Shown here one piece after another: positions 18,066 to 25,858 of a stretch of DNA of 64,000 nt (the first letter of the stretch is position 1; each line of letters opens with the position of its first letter). Source of the stretch: Gp6-AA40 sp035571515. GTDB taxonomy: Bacteria; Acidobacteriota; Vicinamibacteria; Vicinamibacterales; UBA2999. The DNA is taken from positions 186,001-250,000 of the forward strand of contig DATNCQ010000214.1 in the NCBI GenBank assembly GCA_035571515.1, in the 5' to 3' direction. The notes under the pieces were generated by a model. The model was not told the DNA's origin. It ran no database searches and worked only from the letters and a program-made list of their open reading frames with translations. The position numbers were made by a program, and so were the translations under genes.

Positions 18066-18773
18066 ATGCGGTTCACGGCTCGCACGACGGTCAGGGGCGG
18101 ATGCCTGGTGCTCATGTTGGCAGCCGCCGGCGCGCCGGCGGCCAACGCGCAGCAGGTGCAGGGCGTCATCGGGAGCTACTACCCCACACAGCTGATTCCC
18201 GGCCAGGCGACGGTGCTGCACCTCGCGCTCCCGAGGATCAACCCGATTCAGTCGATCGAGATCACGCCGCCGGCCGGCATCACGGTCAGCGGCATGACGT
18301 CGCGCGACCTGAACCAGGGATCGGTGTGGTGGGAATTCACGGTCAGCGTGGCGAAGGACGCGGCGCCAGGTCCGCGAACGCTGGTCGGGGTGCAGCAGAC
18401 CGGCCGGACGGCGCCGGTCACGCTCACGATTCCGAACCACGTGCCGGCGATCTCGAATCTGCGCGTCGTGTCTGCACAGGCGAGCCAGCCGTCGGTGGAC
18501 CTCCAGTTCGCGGCGGCGGATCAGGGCGGCTCGTTCAGCGCGACGCCGCTCGTCTGGTTCCTGCTCTCCTGCGGCGCCGGCCAGCCCGAGGCGGGGATCG
18601 TCCGCGGCCGGTTGGACAACGGCGCGATACGCGTGAGCATTCCGAACCCGCGCACGCTGGCGGGGCACGCCGGCGCTCCCGCCGCCGGCAACCACTGCGA
18701 CCTGCAGGTCCGCGCCACCGATGCGAGCGGCACCGACAGCAACACCGCGTCAACAGCCTTCGATTTCAAGTGA
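18066..18773 (+). CDS. Exported protein of unknown function
   Basis: 235 residues from ATG 18066 (GGGAGG upstream). The signal peptide ends at ANAQQ. The mature chain is strand-rich with an Ig-like flavour (VLHLALPRINPIQSIEITPP; VTLTIPNHVPAISNLRV), with two Cys (SCGAG and HCDLQV) that could form a disulfide. I do not recognise the family. Only 8 bp separate it from the next gene, so they are likely co-expressed. Confidence 0.75.
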   Translation: MRFTARTTVRGGCLVLMLAAAGAPAANAQQVQGVIGSYYPTQLIPGQATVLHLALPRINPIQSIEITPPAGITVSGMTSRDLNQGSVWWEFTVSVAKDAAPGPRTLVGVQQTGRTAPVTLTIPNHVPAISNLRVVSAQASQPSVDLQFAAADQGGSFSATPLVWFLLSCGAGQPEAGIVRGRLDNGAIRVSIPNPRTLAGHAGAPAAGNHCDLQVRATDASGTDSNTASTAFDFK

Positions 18774-18781
18774 GGGGCATC

Positions 18782-19519
18782 ATGCGTGCAGCAGCATTCG
18801 CGGTCGCGTTGATGGTCGGATGGCTGGTCGCGGCGCCGTGCGCCGCGCAGGAGTGGATCGAGTACCAGAACAACGAGGACGGGTTCAAGGTCGTGTTCCC
18901 CTACCAGCCGAAGATCGCCGAGACGGTCTGGACCACGCAGCAGGGCTACGTGCTGCCGGCACGCGTGTACAGCGCGGAGACCAGCGGCGGCCGCTACTCG
19001 ATGACCGTCGTCGACTACTCCGGCATCGAGCGGCTGGGGATGGAGCGATCCGAGAAATGCCCGGTCGGGGCCGAAACCTGCCAGGGACAGCCTTCAGGAG
19101 GCCTGCGGTCGGTGATCGGCCCGGGCTATGCGACGCAGGACATCCGCGACGCGATCGTGTACGCGACGTTCAAGTACCTGCAGAAGGACGTCAAGGTCTC
19201 GGAGTACCTCTGGAACTGGCAGGACCTCATCGAAGGGCATCAACTGCAGTTGACCAACAACGCGGATCAATCCCGCACCTACCTCTACATCTCGATGCAC
19301 GAGAACAAGCTGTATATCCTCGACGCGACGGTGCCGAAGGGGTATCCCGAGCCGGGCCTGTTCCAGCAGTCGCTCGGCTACGTGGACAAGGACGGCAACG
19401 GCATCCGTTACCAGGCTATCTATTCGAACCAGTTCCACGGCCTGCGGATCGATCCGGTTCCACCGCTCGTGCGCCCGGCCGCACCGCCTCCGCCGCCCGC
19501 GGCGACGGGGGCCCGGTGA
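18782..19519 (+). CDS. Exported protein of unknown function
   Basis: 245 residues; signal peptide ending at CAAQE. The mature start WIEYQNNEDGFKVVFPYQP resembles the short beta-rich domains that bind or protect something in the periplasm, with a Pro-rich tail (PPPPPAATGAR). A pair of Cys sits in EKCPVGAETCQG. No enzyme motif is visible. Second gene of a two-gene unit with 18066-18773. Confidence 0.75.
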   Translation: MRAAAFAVALMVGWLVAAPCAAQEWIEYQNNEDGFKVVFPYQPKIAETVWTTQQGYVLPARVYSAETSGGRYSMTVVDYSGIERLGMERSEKCPVGAETCQGQPSGGLRSVIGPGYATQDIRDAIVYATFKYLQKDVKVSEYLWNWQDLIEGHQLQLTNNADQSRTYLYISMHENKLYILDATVPKGYPEPGLFQQSLGYVDKDGNGIRYQAIYSNQFHGLRIDPVPPLVRPAAPPPPPAATGAR

Positions 19520-19561
19520 CATGGCGTAAGACCAATCGAATCAGTCACTTGACATGACTCT

Positions 19562-19590
19562 TTGACAGTGCGGTGGTAGTCGACTAGTAT
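19562..19590 (+). promoter_or_regulatory. Sigma-70-type promoter of tetR-aas
   Basis: TTGACA at 19562-19567 and TAGTAT at 19585-19590 are separated by exactly 17 bp, a near-consensus housekeeping promoter. Transcription would start near 19597, inside the palindrome that follows. Confidence 0.75.
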
Positions 19591-19612
19591 AGTGAGTGAT
19601 TGTTTACTCACT
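19591..19612. promoter_or_regulatory. Inverted-repeat operator, probably for the TetR regulator
   Basis: Perfect 7-bp arms AGTGAGT and ACTCACT are separated by 8 bp and lie over the expected transcription start, ending one base before the ATG of the regulator. Size and symmetry fit TetR-family operators, so autorepression is the simplest reading. Confidence 0.75.
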
Positions 19613-20188
19613 ATGCCACGACATCGCTTTCCTAACACGCGCGACCGCATCGAAACAGCCGCCGTTCACCTGTTTGTCGAGAAGGGGGTCGCCGATACGA
19701 CGGTCAGGGACATCGCCGGCGCGTTGGAGATGTCCGAGGGCGCGCTCTATCGCCACTTCCCCAGCAAGGAGCAGCTGGTCTGGCAGGTGTTCGAGCGCCA
19801 CTACATCGAGTTCGCCGGACGGCTGCTGAAGCTCGCGGAAGCGGAATCGGGCACGCGCGACAAGCTGGCCGCGATGATTGCCGGCTTCTGCCGCGCGTAT
19901 GACGAAAACCCCCGTCTCTTCCGGTTTCTTCTTTTCGTCCAGCACGACCAGCTCGCCAAGCTGGCGGCGGACGCGCCGACGCCCGTCGAGGCCGTCCGCA
20001 TGGTGATCGCGCGCGGCATCGCGGCGGGCGAGCTGCCGCCGCAGAACGCCGACCTCGCCACGTCGCTCGTCTTCGGCGTCGTTCTGCAACCGGTCCAGTT
20101 CGCCGCCTACGGACGGCTGCCGTCGGACATGGGGTCCGTGTGCGACCGGCTCGTCGCCGCGGCCTGGGCCGTCGTGACCACGGTCTGA
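19613..20188 (+). CDS. TetR/AcrR-family transcriptional regulator
   Basis: 191 residues. The N-terminal helix-turn-helix is clear: TRDRIETAAVHLFVEKG, TTVRDIAGALEMSEGALYRHFPSKEQL. The C-terminal ligand-binding part is helical (residues ~60-191). ATG 19613 is preferred; a GTG at 19592 would place the operator inside the coding region. The leader is only ~16 nt without a visible Shine-Dalgarno sequence. It is followed after 12 bp by the acyltransferase fusion gene, which it probably controls in response to an acyl-type ligand (inference). Confidence 0.9.
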   Translation: MPRHRFPNTRDRIETAAVHLFVEKGVADTTVRDIAGALEMSEGALYRHFPSKEQLVWQVFERHYIEFAGRLLKLAEAESGTRDKLAAMIAGFCRAYDENPRLFRFLLFVQHDQLAKLAADAPTPVEAVRMVIARGIAAGELPPQNADLATSLVFGVVLQPVQFAAYGRLPSDMGSVCDRLVAAAWAVVTTV

Positions 20189-20200
20189 CAGGAGATGCTG

Positions 20201-23200
20201 ATGCGCTCGCCACTCGCACGGCTGCTGACGACACGACGCTTCGCGCCGCTCTTCGTCACGCAGTTCCTGGGCGCGTTCAACGACAACCTGCTGAAGAGCG
20301 CGCTCGGGATCGTCGTCACCTACCGCATCGCCGAGCAGCTGCACGTCGCCGCCTCGTCCCTGGTGATGCTGGCCGGCGGCCTCTTCATCGCGCCGTTCTT
20401 CCTCTTCTCCGGCGCGTCGGGGACGCTGGCGGACCGCACCGACAAGGCGGCGATCGCCCGCTGGGTGAAGATCGCGGAGATCGCGATCATGTCGCTCGGC
20501 GCGTGGGGACTCTGGCAGCAGAGCGTGCCGGCGCTGCTCGGCGCGCTGTTCTGCCTCGGCACGCATTCGACCGTCTTCGGCCCCATCAAGTACGCGCTGC
20601 TGCCGCAGCACCTTCGCGAGGACGAACTGGTCGCGGGCAACGCGCTCATCGAGGCGGGCACGTTCCTCGCGATCCTGCTCGGCACCATCCTCGGCGGCAG
20701 CGTGGTGCTCGTCGCCAACGGCGCGCTCGTGGTCGGCGCCTTCGGGATCAGCGCGGCGACGCTGGGCGCCATCGCCGCGCGCGCCATTCCCGCGGCCCCG
20801 CCCGCGCCCGACCTCGGCGCCACGCGGCCGCATTTGATCCGCGATTCGGTGTCGGTGGTCGTGCACGTCGTGCGGCGGCGCGCGCTGCTGACGCCGATTC
20901 TCGCCATCTCGTGGTTCTGGCTGTTTGGCGCGACGATCGTCTCCGGCCTGCCGACGCTGGCCAAGGACGTGCTGTTCGCCAACGAGCAGGTGGTCACGCT
21001 GATGCTGGCGCTCTTCGCCGTCGGCGTCGGCATCGGCTCGATGATGGCCGAGCGGCTGCTGCACGGCGACGTCTCGGCCCGCTACGTGCCGCTGGCGGCG
21101 ATGGGGATGGCGGCGTGCGCCATCGATCTGCACCTGTCGAGCGCGGGGCGCGTGCACCCGGCGGTGCTCACCGGCGCGCTGGCGTTCGTCCGCGATCGCC
21201 AGACCTGGCGCATCCTCGCCGACCTGCTGGGGCTCGCGGTCGCGGGCGGCCTGTTCTGCGTGCCGCTCTACGCCGTGCTGCAGCACGAGAGCGATCCCGC
21301 GCACCGCGCGCGCATCATCTCCGCCAACAACATCATCAACGCGCTCGCCATGACCGCGGCGGCACTGGGCGCCGCGGCGCTGCTGGCGCGCGGCGCGACC
21401 ATCGGCCAGGTGTTCGTGCTGTGCGGTGTCGGCACGATTGCCGTCGGCGTCGCCGCGGCGTGGATCCTGCGCCGCGACATCGCCAAGAGCGTCGTGCGCC
21501 TGGTCCTGCGCACGCTCTACCGCGTCGAGGTCGATGGCCTCGAGCACGCGCGCGCCACGCTGCCGCGCGCGGTCATCGCGGCCAACCACGCGTCATTTCT
21601 CGACGGCCTGCTGCTCGGCGCGTTCCTGCCGGGCGACCCGGTCTTCGCCGTCGACACGTTCATCGCGCGCAAGTGGTGGGCGCGGCCGTTTCTCTCGCTG
21701 GTGAATGCGATGCCGGTCGATCCGACCAACCCGCTGTCGATCCGCGCCATGATCCGCGCGGTCGAAGCCGGCTCGCCGTGCATCATCTTCCCCGAGGGGC
21801 GCATCACGACGACCGGGTCGCTGATGAAGGTCTACGACGGGCCGGCCGTGATTGCCGAGCGCGCGGGCGCGCCGCTCGTCCTCGTCCGCATCGAGGGCGT
21901 CGAGTTCACGCCGTTCGCGCGCCTGGCGGGCAAGGTGCGCCGCCGGCTCTTCCCGCGCATCCGCATCCGCATCGAGGCGCCGCGCCGCCTGGCGTCGCCC
22001 GCGGGTGTCACCGGGCGCGCGCGACGCACCGCGCTGCGCCGCGCGCTCGCCGACGAGATGGTGCGCTCGACGTTCGCGGCGGCCCGCATCGACACGACGT
22101 TGTTCGAGGCGCTGCTCGAGGCGCGCGACACGCACGGCGCCGCGCACCTGATCACCGACGACCTCGACCAGAAGCCGATGTCGTATCGAGCGGTCATTAC
22201 CGCGAGCTACGCGCTCGGGGCGGCGCTGGCCAGCCGGTCGAAGGCCGGCGAGCGCGTCGGCGTGCTGCTGCCGACCTCCCGTGCCGCGCTCGTGACGTTC
22301 TTCGGCCTGCAGGCGGCCGCGCGCGTCCCCGCGATGCTGAACTTCTCCACCGGCGCCGCGTCCGTCCAGGCGGCGTGTCGGGGATCGGAGATCTCGCTCG
22401 TCATCACCGCGCGCCGTTTCATCGAGCGCGCGAAGCTCCAGCCGCTCGTCGCGGCGCTCGAGCCGCACGTCACGATCGTCTATCTCGAGGACGTCCGCGG
22501 CGAAATCGGGACGCTGCGGCGCCTGTCGGCGCTGCTGCGCGCGACGATCAGCCGGCCGAATCATCGGCCCGAGCGCGCCAACGACCCGGCGGTCGTGCTC
22601 TTCACGTCAGGCTCCGAAGGCACGCCGAAGGGCGTCGTCCTCAGCCATCGCAACCTGCTGGCGAACCGCCATCAGCTGGCGTCCGTGATCGACCTCAGCG
22701 CGAAGGACATCGTGCTCAACGCGCTGCCCGTCTTTCACAGCTTCGGGTTGACCGGCGGCCTGCTGATGCCGCTCCTCGCCGGCGTCCGGACGTTCCTCTA
22801 TCCGTCGCCGCTGCACTACCGGACGGTCCCCGAGCTGGCCTACGGCATCAACGCGACGATCCTGTTCGGCACCGACACGTTCCTGGCCGGGTACGCGCGC
22901 GTGGCCGACGAGTACGACTTCTACTCGGTGCGCTACGTGTTCGCGGGCGCCGAGCGCGTGAAGGCCGAGACGCGCCGCGTCTGGTTCGAGAAGTTCGGCA
23001 TCCGCATCCTCGAAGGGTACGGGACGACCGAGACGGCTCCCGCGCTCGCGGTGAACACGCCGATGCGGTTCAAGCCGGGGACGGTCGGGCGGCTGCTGCC
23101 CGGCATCGAACACCGCATCGATCCCGTCGAAGGGATCGCGGACGGCGGCCGCCTGTTCGTCAGGGGACCGAACGTCATGCTCGGCTACCTGCGCGCCGAG

Positions 23201-23617
23201 AAGCCCGGCGTGCTCGAGCCGCCGGACGCCGGCTGGTACGACACCGGCGACATCGTCGACATCGACGCGGAAGGCTTCGTCACCATCAAGGGGCGCGCGA
23301 AGCGCTTCGCGAAAGTCGCCGGCGAGATGGTGCCGCTCGGCGCCGTCGAGGAGTTCGTGGCGAAGGTCTGGCCGGCTGCCACGCATGCCGTCGTCACCGT
23401 GCCCGACGCGAGGCGCGGCGAGCAGATCGTCCTCATCACCGATTACAAGGAAGCCAACCGCGGCGCGCTGGCAACCGCCGCTCGCGCGGCCGGCCTGCCG
23501 GAGCTCTTCGTGCCCCGCGCCGTCGCCTGCGTGGCCAGCGTCCCCGTGCTCGGCACGGGCAAGATCGACTACGTCAACGTCGGCCAGCTCGCCTCGCAGC
23601 TCGCCAGGGCTTCATAG
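20201..23617 (+). CDS. aas: LplT-PlsC-acyl-ACP synthetase fusion (Aas-like)
   Basis: 1138 residues with three domains. Residues ~1-410 are an MFS transporter of the lysophospholipid-flippase (LplT) type (FLGAFNDNLLKSAL). Residues ~430-620 are a PlsC acyltransferase with the H-x4-D motif NHASFLD (His463) and FPEGR. Residues ~640-1138 are an AMP-forming acyl-ACP/CoA synthetase with FTSGSEGTPKGVV (near 800), GYGTTETAP and YDTGD. Such a protein would flip lysophospholipid inward and reacylate it at the inner membrane. ATG 20201 is preferred to 20195 because AGGAG stands 6 bases upstream of it. Follows tetR in one unit. Confidence 0.92.
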   Translation: MRSPLARLLTTRRFAPLFVTQFLGAFNDNLLKSALGIVVTYRIAEQLHVAASSLVMLAGGLFIAPFFLFSGASGTLADRTDKAAIARWVKIAEIAIMSLGAWGLWQQSVPALLGALFCLGTHSTVFGPIKYALLPQHLREDELVAGNALIEAGTFLAILLGTILGGSVVLVANGALVVGAFGISAATLGAIAARAIPAAPPAPDLGATRPHLIRDSVSVVVHVVRRRALLTPILAISWFWLFGATIVSGLPTLAKDVLFANEQVVTLMLALFAVGVGIGSMMAERLLHGDVSARYVPLAAMGMAACAIDLHLSSAGRVHPAVLTGALAFVRDRQTWRILADLLGLAVAGGLFCVPLYAVLQHESDPAHRARIISANNIINALAMTAAALGAAALLARGATIGQVFVLCGVGTIAVGVAAAWILRRDIAKSVVRLVLRTLYRVEVDGLEHARATLPRAVIAANHASFLDGLLLGAFLPGDPVFAVDTFIARKWWARPFLSLVNAMPVDPTNPLSIRAMIRAVEAGSPCIIFPEGRITTTGSLMKVYDGPAVIAERAGAPLVLVRIEGVEFTPFARLAGKVRRRLFPRIRIRIEAPRRLASPAGVTGRARRTALRRALADEMVRSTFAAARIDTTLFEALLEARDTHGAAHLITDDLDQKPMSYRAVITASYALGAALASRSKAGERVGVLLPTSRAALVTFFGLQAAARVPAMLNFSTGAASVQAACRGSEISLVITARRFIERAKLQPLVAALEPHVTIVYLEDVRGEIGTLRRLSALLRATISRPNHRPERANDPAVVLFTSGSEGTPKGVVLSHRNLLANRHQLASVIDLSAKDIVLNALPVFHSFGLTGGLLMPLLAGVRTFLYPSPLHYRTVPELAYGINATILFGTDTFLAGYARVADEYDFYSVRYVFAGAERVKAETRRVWFEKFGIRILEGYGTTETAPALAVNTPMRFKPGTVGRLLPGIEHRIDPVEGIADGGRLFVRGPNVMLGYLRAEKPGVLEPPDAGWYDTGDIVDIDAEGFVTIKGRAKRFAKVAGEMVPLGAVEEFVAKVWPAATHAVVTVPDARRGEQIVLITDYKEANRGALATAARAAGLPELFVPRAVACVASVPVLGTGKIDYVNVGQLASQLARAS

Positions 23618-23624
23618 GCTGCGG

Positions 23625-23700
23625 TCAAGCTCCAAGCTCCAAGTTCCAAGCTCCAAGCTCCAACCGCTTTTGGAATTTGGAATTTGGATCTTGGATCTTG
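23625..23700. repeat. TCCAAG/CTTGGA palindromic repeat (copy 1)
   Basis: Tandem AGCTCCA and AGTTCCA units pair with TTGGAATT and TTGGATC units to give a long imperfect hairpin. A related element lies at 31184-31290. Located between convergent genes, followed directly by a TTCA-family hairpin. Confidence 0.75.
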
Positions 23701-23704
23701 TTAG

Positions 23705-23725
23705 GGGCCGCCCTCAGGTCGGCCC
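23705..23725. repeat. GC hairpin overlapping a stop codon (copy 3)
   Basis: GGGCCGCCC-TCA-GGTCGGCCC, one mismatch in 9-bp arms. The loop trinucleotide is the stop codon of the minus-strand SGNH hydrolase gene, so the right arm encodes that protein's last residues. Confidence 0.7.
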
Positions 23726-24376
23726 TTGTCGCAATAGAGGTTCCAGGTACGGCCAGACGTTGTCGGCGATGCGACGCGCGCCGGCCGCGTTCGGATGGAC
23801 GCCGTCAGGAGCAGTCATGCCGGGCGTCAGCGCGACGCCCGCAAGCAGGAACGGCACCAGCGGGATGTTGTAGCGTCGCGCCAGGCGCGGGAACACGTCG
23901 TGGAAGGCGACCGTGTAGCCGAGGCCGCGAAGCGGAAGCGTCTCCATCCCGCACAGCACGACGGCGATGCCGTGTGCTTGCGCCGCCTCGATCATCGCCG
24001 CGAGGTTCCCCTCGATCGTGCTCGTGTCCACGCCGTCGAGACCGTCGTTGGCGCCGAGCTCGAGCACGAGCACCCCGACATCGCCCTGCAGCAGCGGCTC
24101 GTACCGGCGCAGGCCGTCCGCCGTCGTGTCGCCGTACACGCCGGCGTTGCTCACCGTCCACGGCAGCCGTCCGCCAGCAATCCTGCTCTGGAGCACCGCC
24201 GGAAAACCTTCCGCCGGCGTCGGCGTCACCGCGAGACTGTCGCCGAGCACGACGACGCGGCGAACGACGGGTGGCGTGGATGGCGCGGCCGGATTGGACG
24301 AGGACCCGCAGCCGTCCAGCAGGACGAGCGAGACGATGAGGCAGCCGATCGCGTGGATGGTGTTAGATTTCCGCAT
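23714..24376 (-). CDS. SGNH/GDSL hydrolase lipoprotein (TesA-like)
   Basis: 220 residues. A lipoprotein signal with lipobox LLDGC puts the lipidated Cys at residue 23. The SGNH blocks are visible: GDSLAVTP (Ser), a Gly in NAGVYGDTT, GANDG (Asn) and DGVHPN (Asp/His). The family hydrolyses thioesters or short acyl esters; location is membrane-anchored, periplasmic side. GAGAGGGA lies upstream. Its ATG (24376-24374) overlaps the ATG of the divergent protease gene by two bases. Confidence 0.88.
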   Translation of the reverse strand: MRKSNTIHAIGCLIVSLVLLDGCGSSSNPAAPSTPPVVRRVVVLGDSLAVTPTPAEGFPAVLQSRIAGGRLPWTVSNAGVYGDTTADGLRRYEPLLQGDVGVLVLELGANDGLDGVDTSTIEGNLAAMIEAAQAHGIAVVLCGMETLPLRGLGYTVAFHDVFPRLARRYNIPLVPFLLAGVALTPGMTAPDGVHPNAAGARRIADNVWPYLEPLLRQGPT

Positions 24377-25235
24377 GACGCGAACGTCCCTCTCGATCGC
24401 CGCCGCCGTCCTGCTCGAGGCGACGGCCCTCGCCGGCGTGGCACGCGCGCAGGCGTACCTGCCCGAGGACAACCTCGCCTATCCCGTGCAGGTCCTCGTC
24501 CCCGATGGAGGCGGCACCGGTTTCTTCGTCAGGCGCGACCGCGAGCTGTTCCTCGTCACCGCGCGGCACGTGATCTTCGATGTTCTCACGGGACGCCTGC
24601 ACGCGCCCGAGCTGACGCTGCGCGCGCTGAGCAAGGACGTGCACGAAAGCGCCGTGACGGTCATGCACGTGAACGCCGCGCAGCTCGTGGAGGCGAAACA
24701 GATTCACGCCGACGAACCCCGGGACGTGGCTGTCGTCCGCCTGGCGTCGCTCAGAACCGACGGGCTGAACACGACGCCGGGCGTCGTCGTCACCGAGAAG
24801 TCGAAGGGAGCAATCGTCGTCGCGCCGTTCGAGTACCTGACACGGTACGCGGACGTCGACGTGTCGAGCCAGATCTTCATGTTCGGTTACCCGTCGGTGG
24901 GCGTCGCCGGCTCCTCGCAGATCGATCGCACGCGACCGCTCGTCCGCGGCGGAATCGTCGCGGGGCTCAACGCCGCGCTCAAGACGATCATCATCGACGC
25001 GCCCGTCAATCACGGCAACAGCGGCGGCCCCGTCGTGCAGCTGTCGCGGGCCAACAGGCTGCGCATCATCGGCATCGCCACACAATTCGTGCCCGTGCCC
25101 GAGGACGTCCTTCCCCTGAAACCGGAGGCACCGGCGCCCGGTCCCGCTCCAGGGACAATGCTCGCGCTCGGCAACTCGGGATACGGGGTCGTCGCGTCGG
25201 CGGACGCGATCATCGAATTGATCTCCCGGTTCTGA
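24375..25235 (+). CDS. Trypsin-like serine protease, exported
   Basis: 286 residues with signal peptide ending at ARAQ. The catalytic triad can be placed: His65 in TARHV, Asp117 in PRDVAVV, Ser216 in GNSGGPV. No PDZ domain follows, unlike DegP/HtrA; the C terminus has a short Pro-rich linker and ends EIIELISRF. ATG 24375 gives the best signal peptide; ATG 24357 is an in-frame alternative. No clear ribosome-binding site. Head-to-head with the SGNH lipoprotein gene without any spacer. Confidence 0.85.
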   Translation: MTRTSLSIAAAVLLEATALAGVARAQAYLPEDNLAYPVQVLVPDGGGTGFFVRRDRELFLVTARHVIFDVLTGRLHAPELTLRALSKDVHESAVTVMHVNAAQLVEAKQIHADEPRDVAVVRLASLRTDGLNTTPGVVVTEKSKGAIVVAPFEYLTRYADVDVSSQIFMFGYPSVGVAGSSQIDRTRPLVRGGIVAGLNAALKTIIIDAPVNHGNSGGPVVQLSRANRLRIIGIATQFVPVPEDVLPLKPEAPAPGPAPGTMLALGNSGYGVVASADAIIELISRF

Positions 25236-25367
25236 TATGGAAAGACCGGTGTCAATGAGCCGGTAATTTCATTGTGTTCGTAAGGACGTTCAGCCCGCGC
25301 CCGGCTTATCAAGCCATCCGGACGCGGCACCGCCGAGGATTCTCCTTTCGACAGTCGGCCGATCAGA
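25236..25367. other. Gap with no recognised gene
   Basis: Together with 25368-25858 this is the only gene-free stretch above 300 bp in the window. This first part contains no supported frame, no clear terminator and no known RNA. It ends at the IS110 remnant. Confidence 0.5.
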
Positions 25368-25645
25368 TCATTGGGTTAACGCCGCCCAGACGAAGCCGGT
25401 GAGCTCGCGGGCGACGGCAGCGGCCAGGTTTGCGCGCGGAGCCACACGTCGTGGCGTTTCGACCAGGCCTTCTTGGTCGCCGTGAAGCGACGCCCGTGGC
25501 GGAGGAGGAATTTCGAGAGCCGGTGACGGCAGCGGAGCAGGTCGGCGCGAATGTCTTCGCGGCACCGCAGCAGTTCGCGGGCGGCTTCTTCCTGCTCGGT
25601 GGGAATGTGAATGGCGGTGAGCGGGGCAGCAAAACCGCGGCGACC
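25368..25645 (-). pseudogene. IS110-family transposase remnant, internally deleted
   Basis: On the minus strand one frame reads LTAIHIPTEQEEAARELL, then DLLRCRHRLSKFLLRHG and VWLRAQTW, typical of the middle of IS110/IS1111 transposases. Near 25424 the reading shifts and continues as VARELTGFVWAA, typical of the extreme C terminus of that family. The catalytic DEDD N-terminal region and the Ser-containing C-terminal core are missing, so this is a dead fragment created by deletion plus frameshift. No inverted or direct element ends were found. Confidence 0.7.
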
Positions 25646-25742
25646 GTCGTCGCGGCATGGTGATCGAAGGCGCCCGATCAAATTGTGTGCACCCGCCGCC
25701 GGATCTGGCATCCGTCCGTAATAGGATGACCCTCCTCCCCCG

Positions 25743-25760
25743 CAGGTCGCATGCGACCTG
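25743..25760. repeat. Perfect 18-bp palindrome upstream of the RoxA-like gene
   Basis: CAGGTCGCATGCGACCTG reads the same on both strands with no spacer. It lies 99 bp before the cytochrome start and is followed by more GGCC-rich dyad sequence. It could be an operator or a decayed element end. Confidence 0.6.
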
Positions 25761-25858
25761 GGCCGGCCTGAGGGCCTGCCCCCACGCTGCGGTTCTCATC
25801 CGTCCACGCCATCGTTGTATCCAGAGGGCCGCAGGGCTCTGCTCCCGGGGAGGTTGCC

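Noticed and set aside
23625..23700. Possible CRISPR array from regularly repeated TCCAAG units
   Set aside because: Units are 7-13 bp, imperfect and without spacers; the whole forms a palindrome rather than a repeat-spacer array.
20140..24339. 1399-codon plus-strand frame overlapping aas
   Set aside because: Arg/Ala-rich shadow of the GC-rich aas gene in another frame, with no family motifs and no start signal; aas has clear domain motifs throughout.
25376..25711. Intact small gene on the minus strand
   Set aside because: Its sequence matches only the middle of IS110 transposases and switches frame near 25424 to the family's C terminus, so it is a remnant.
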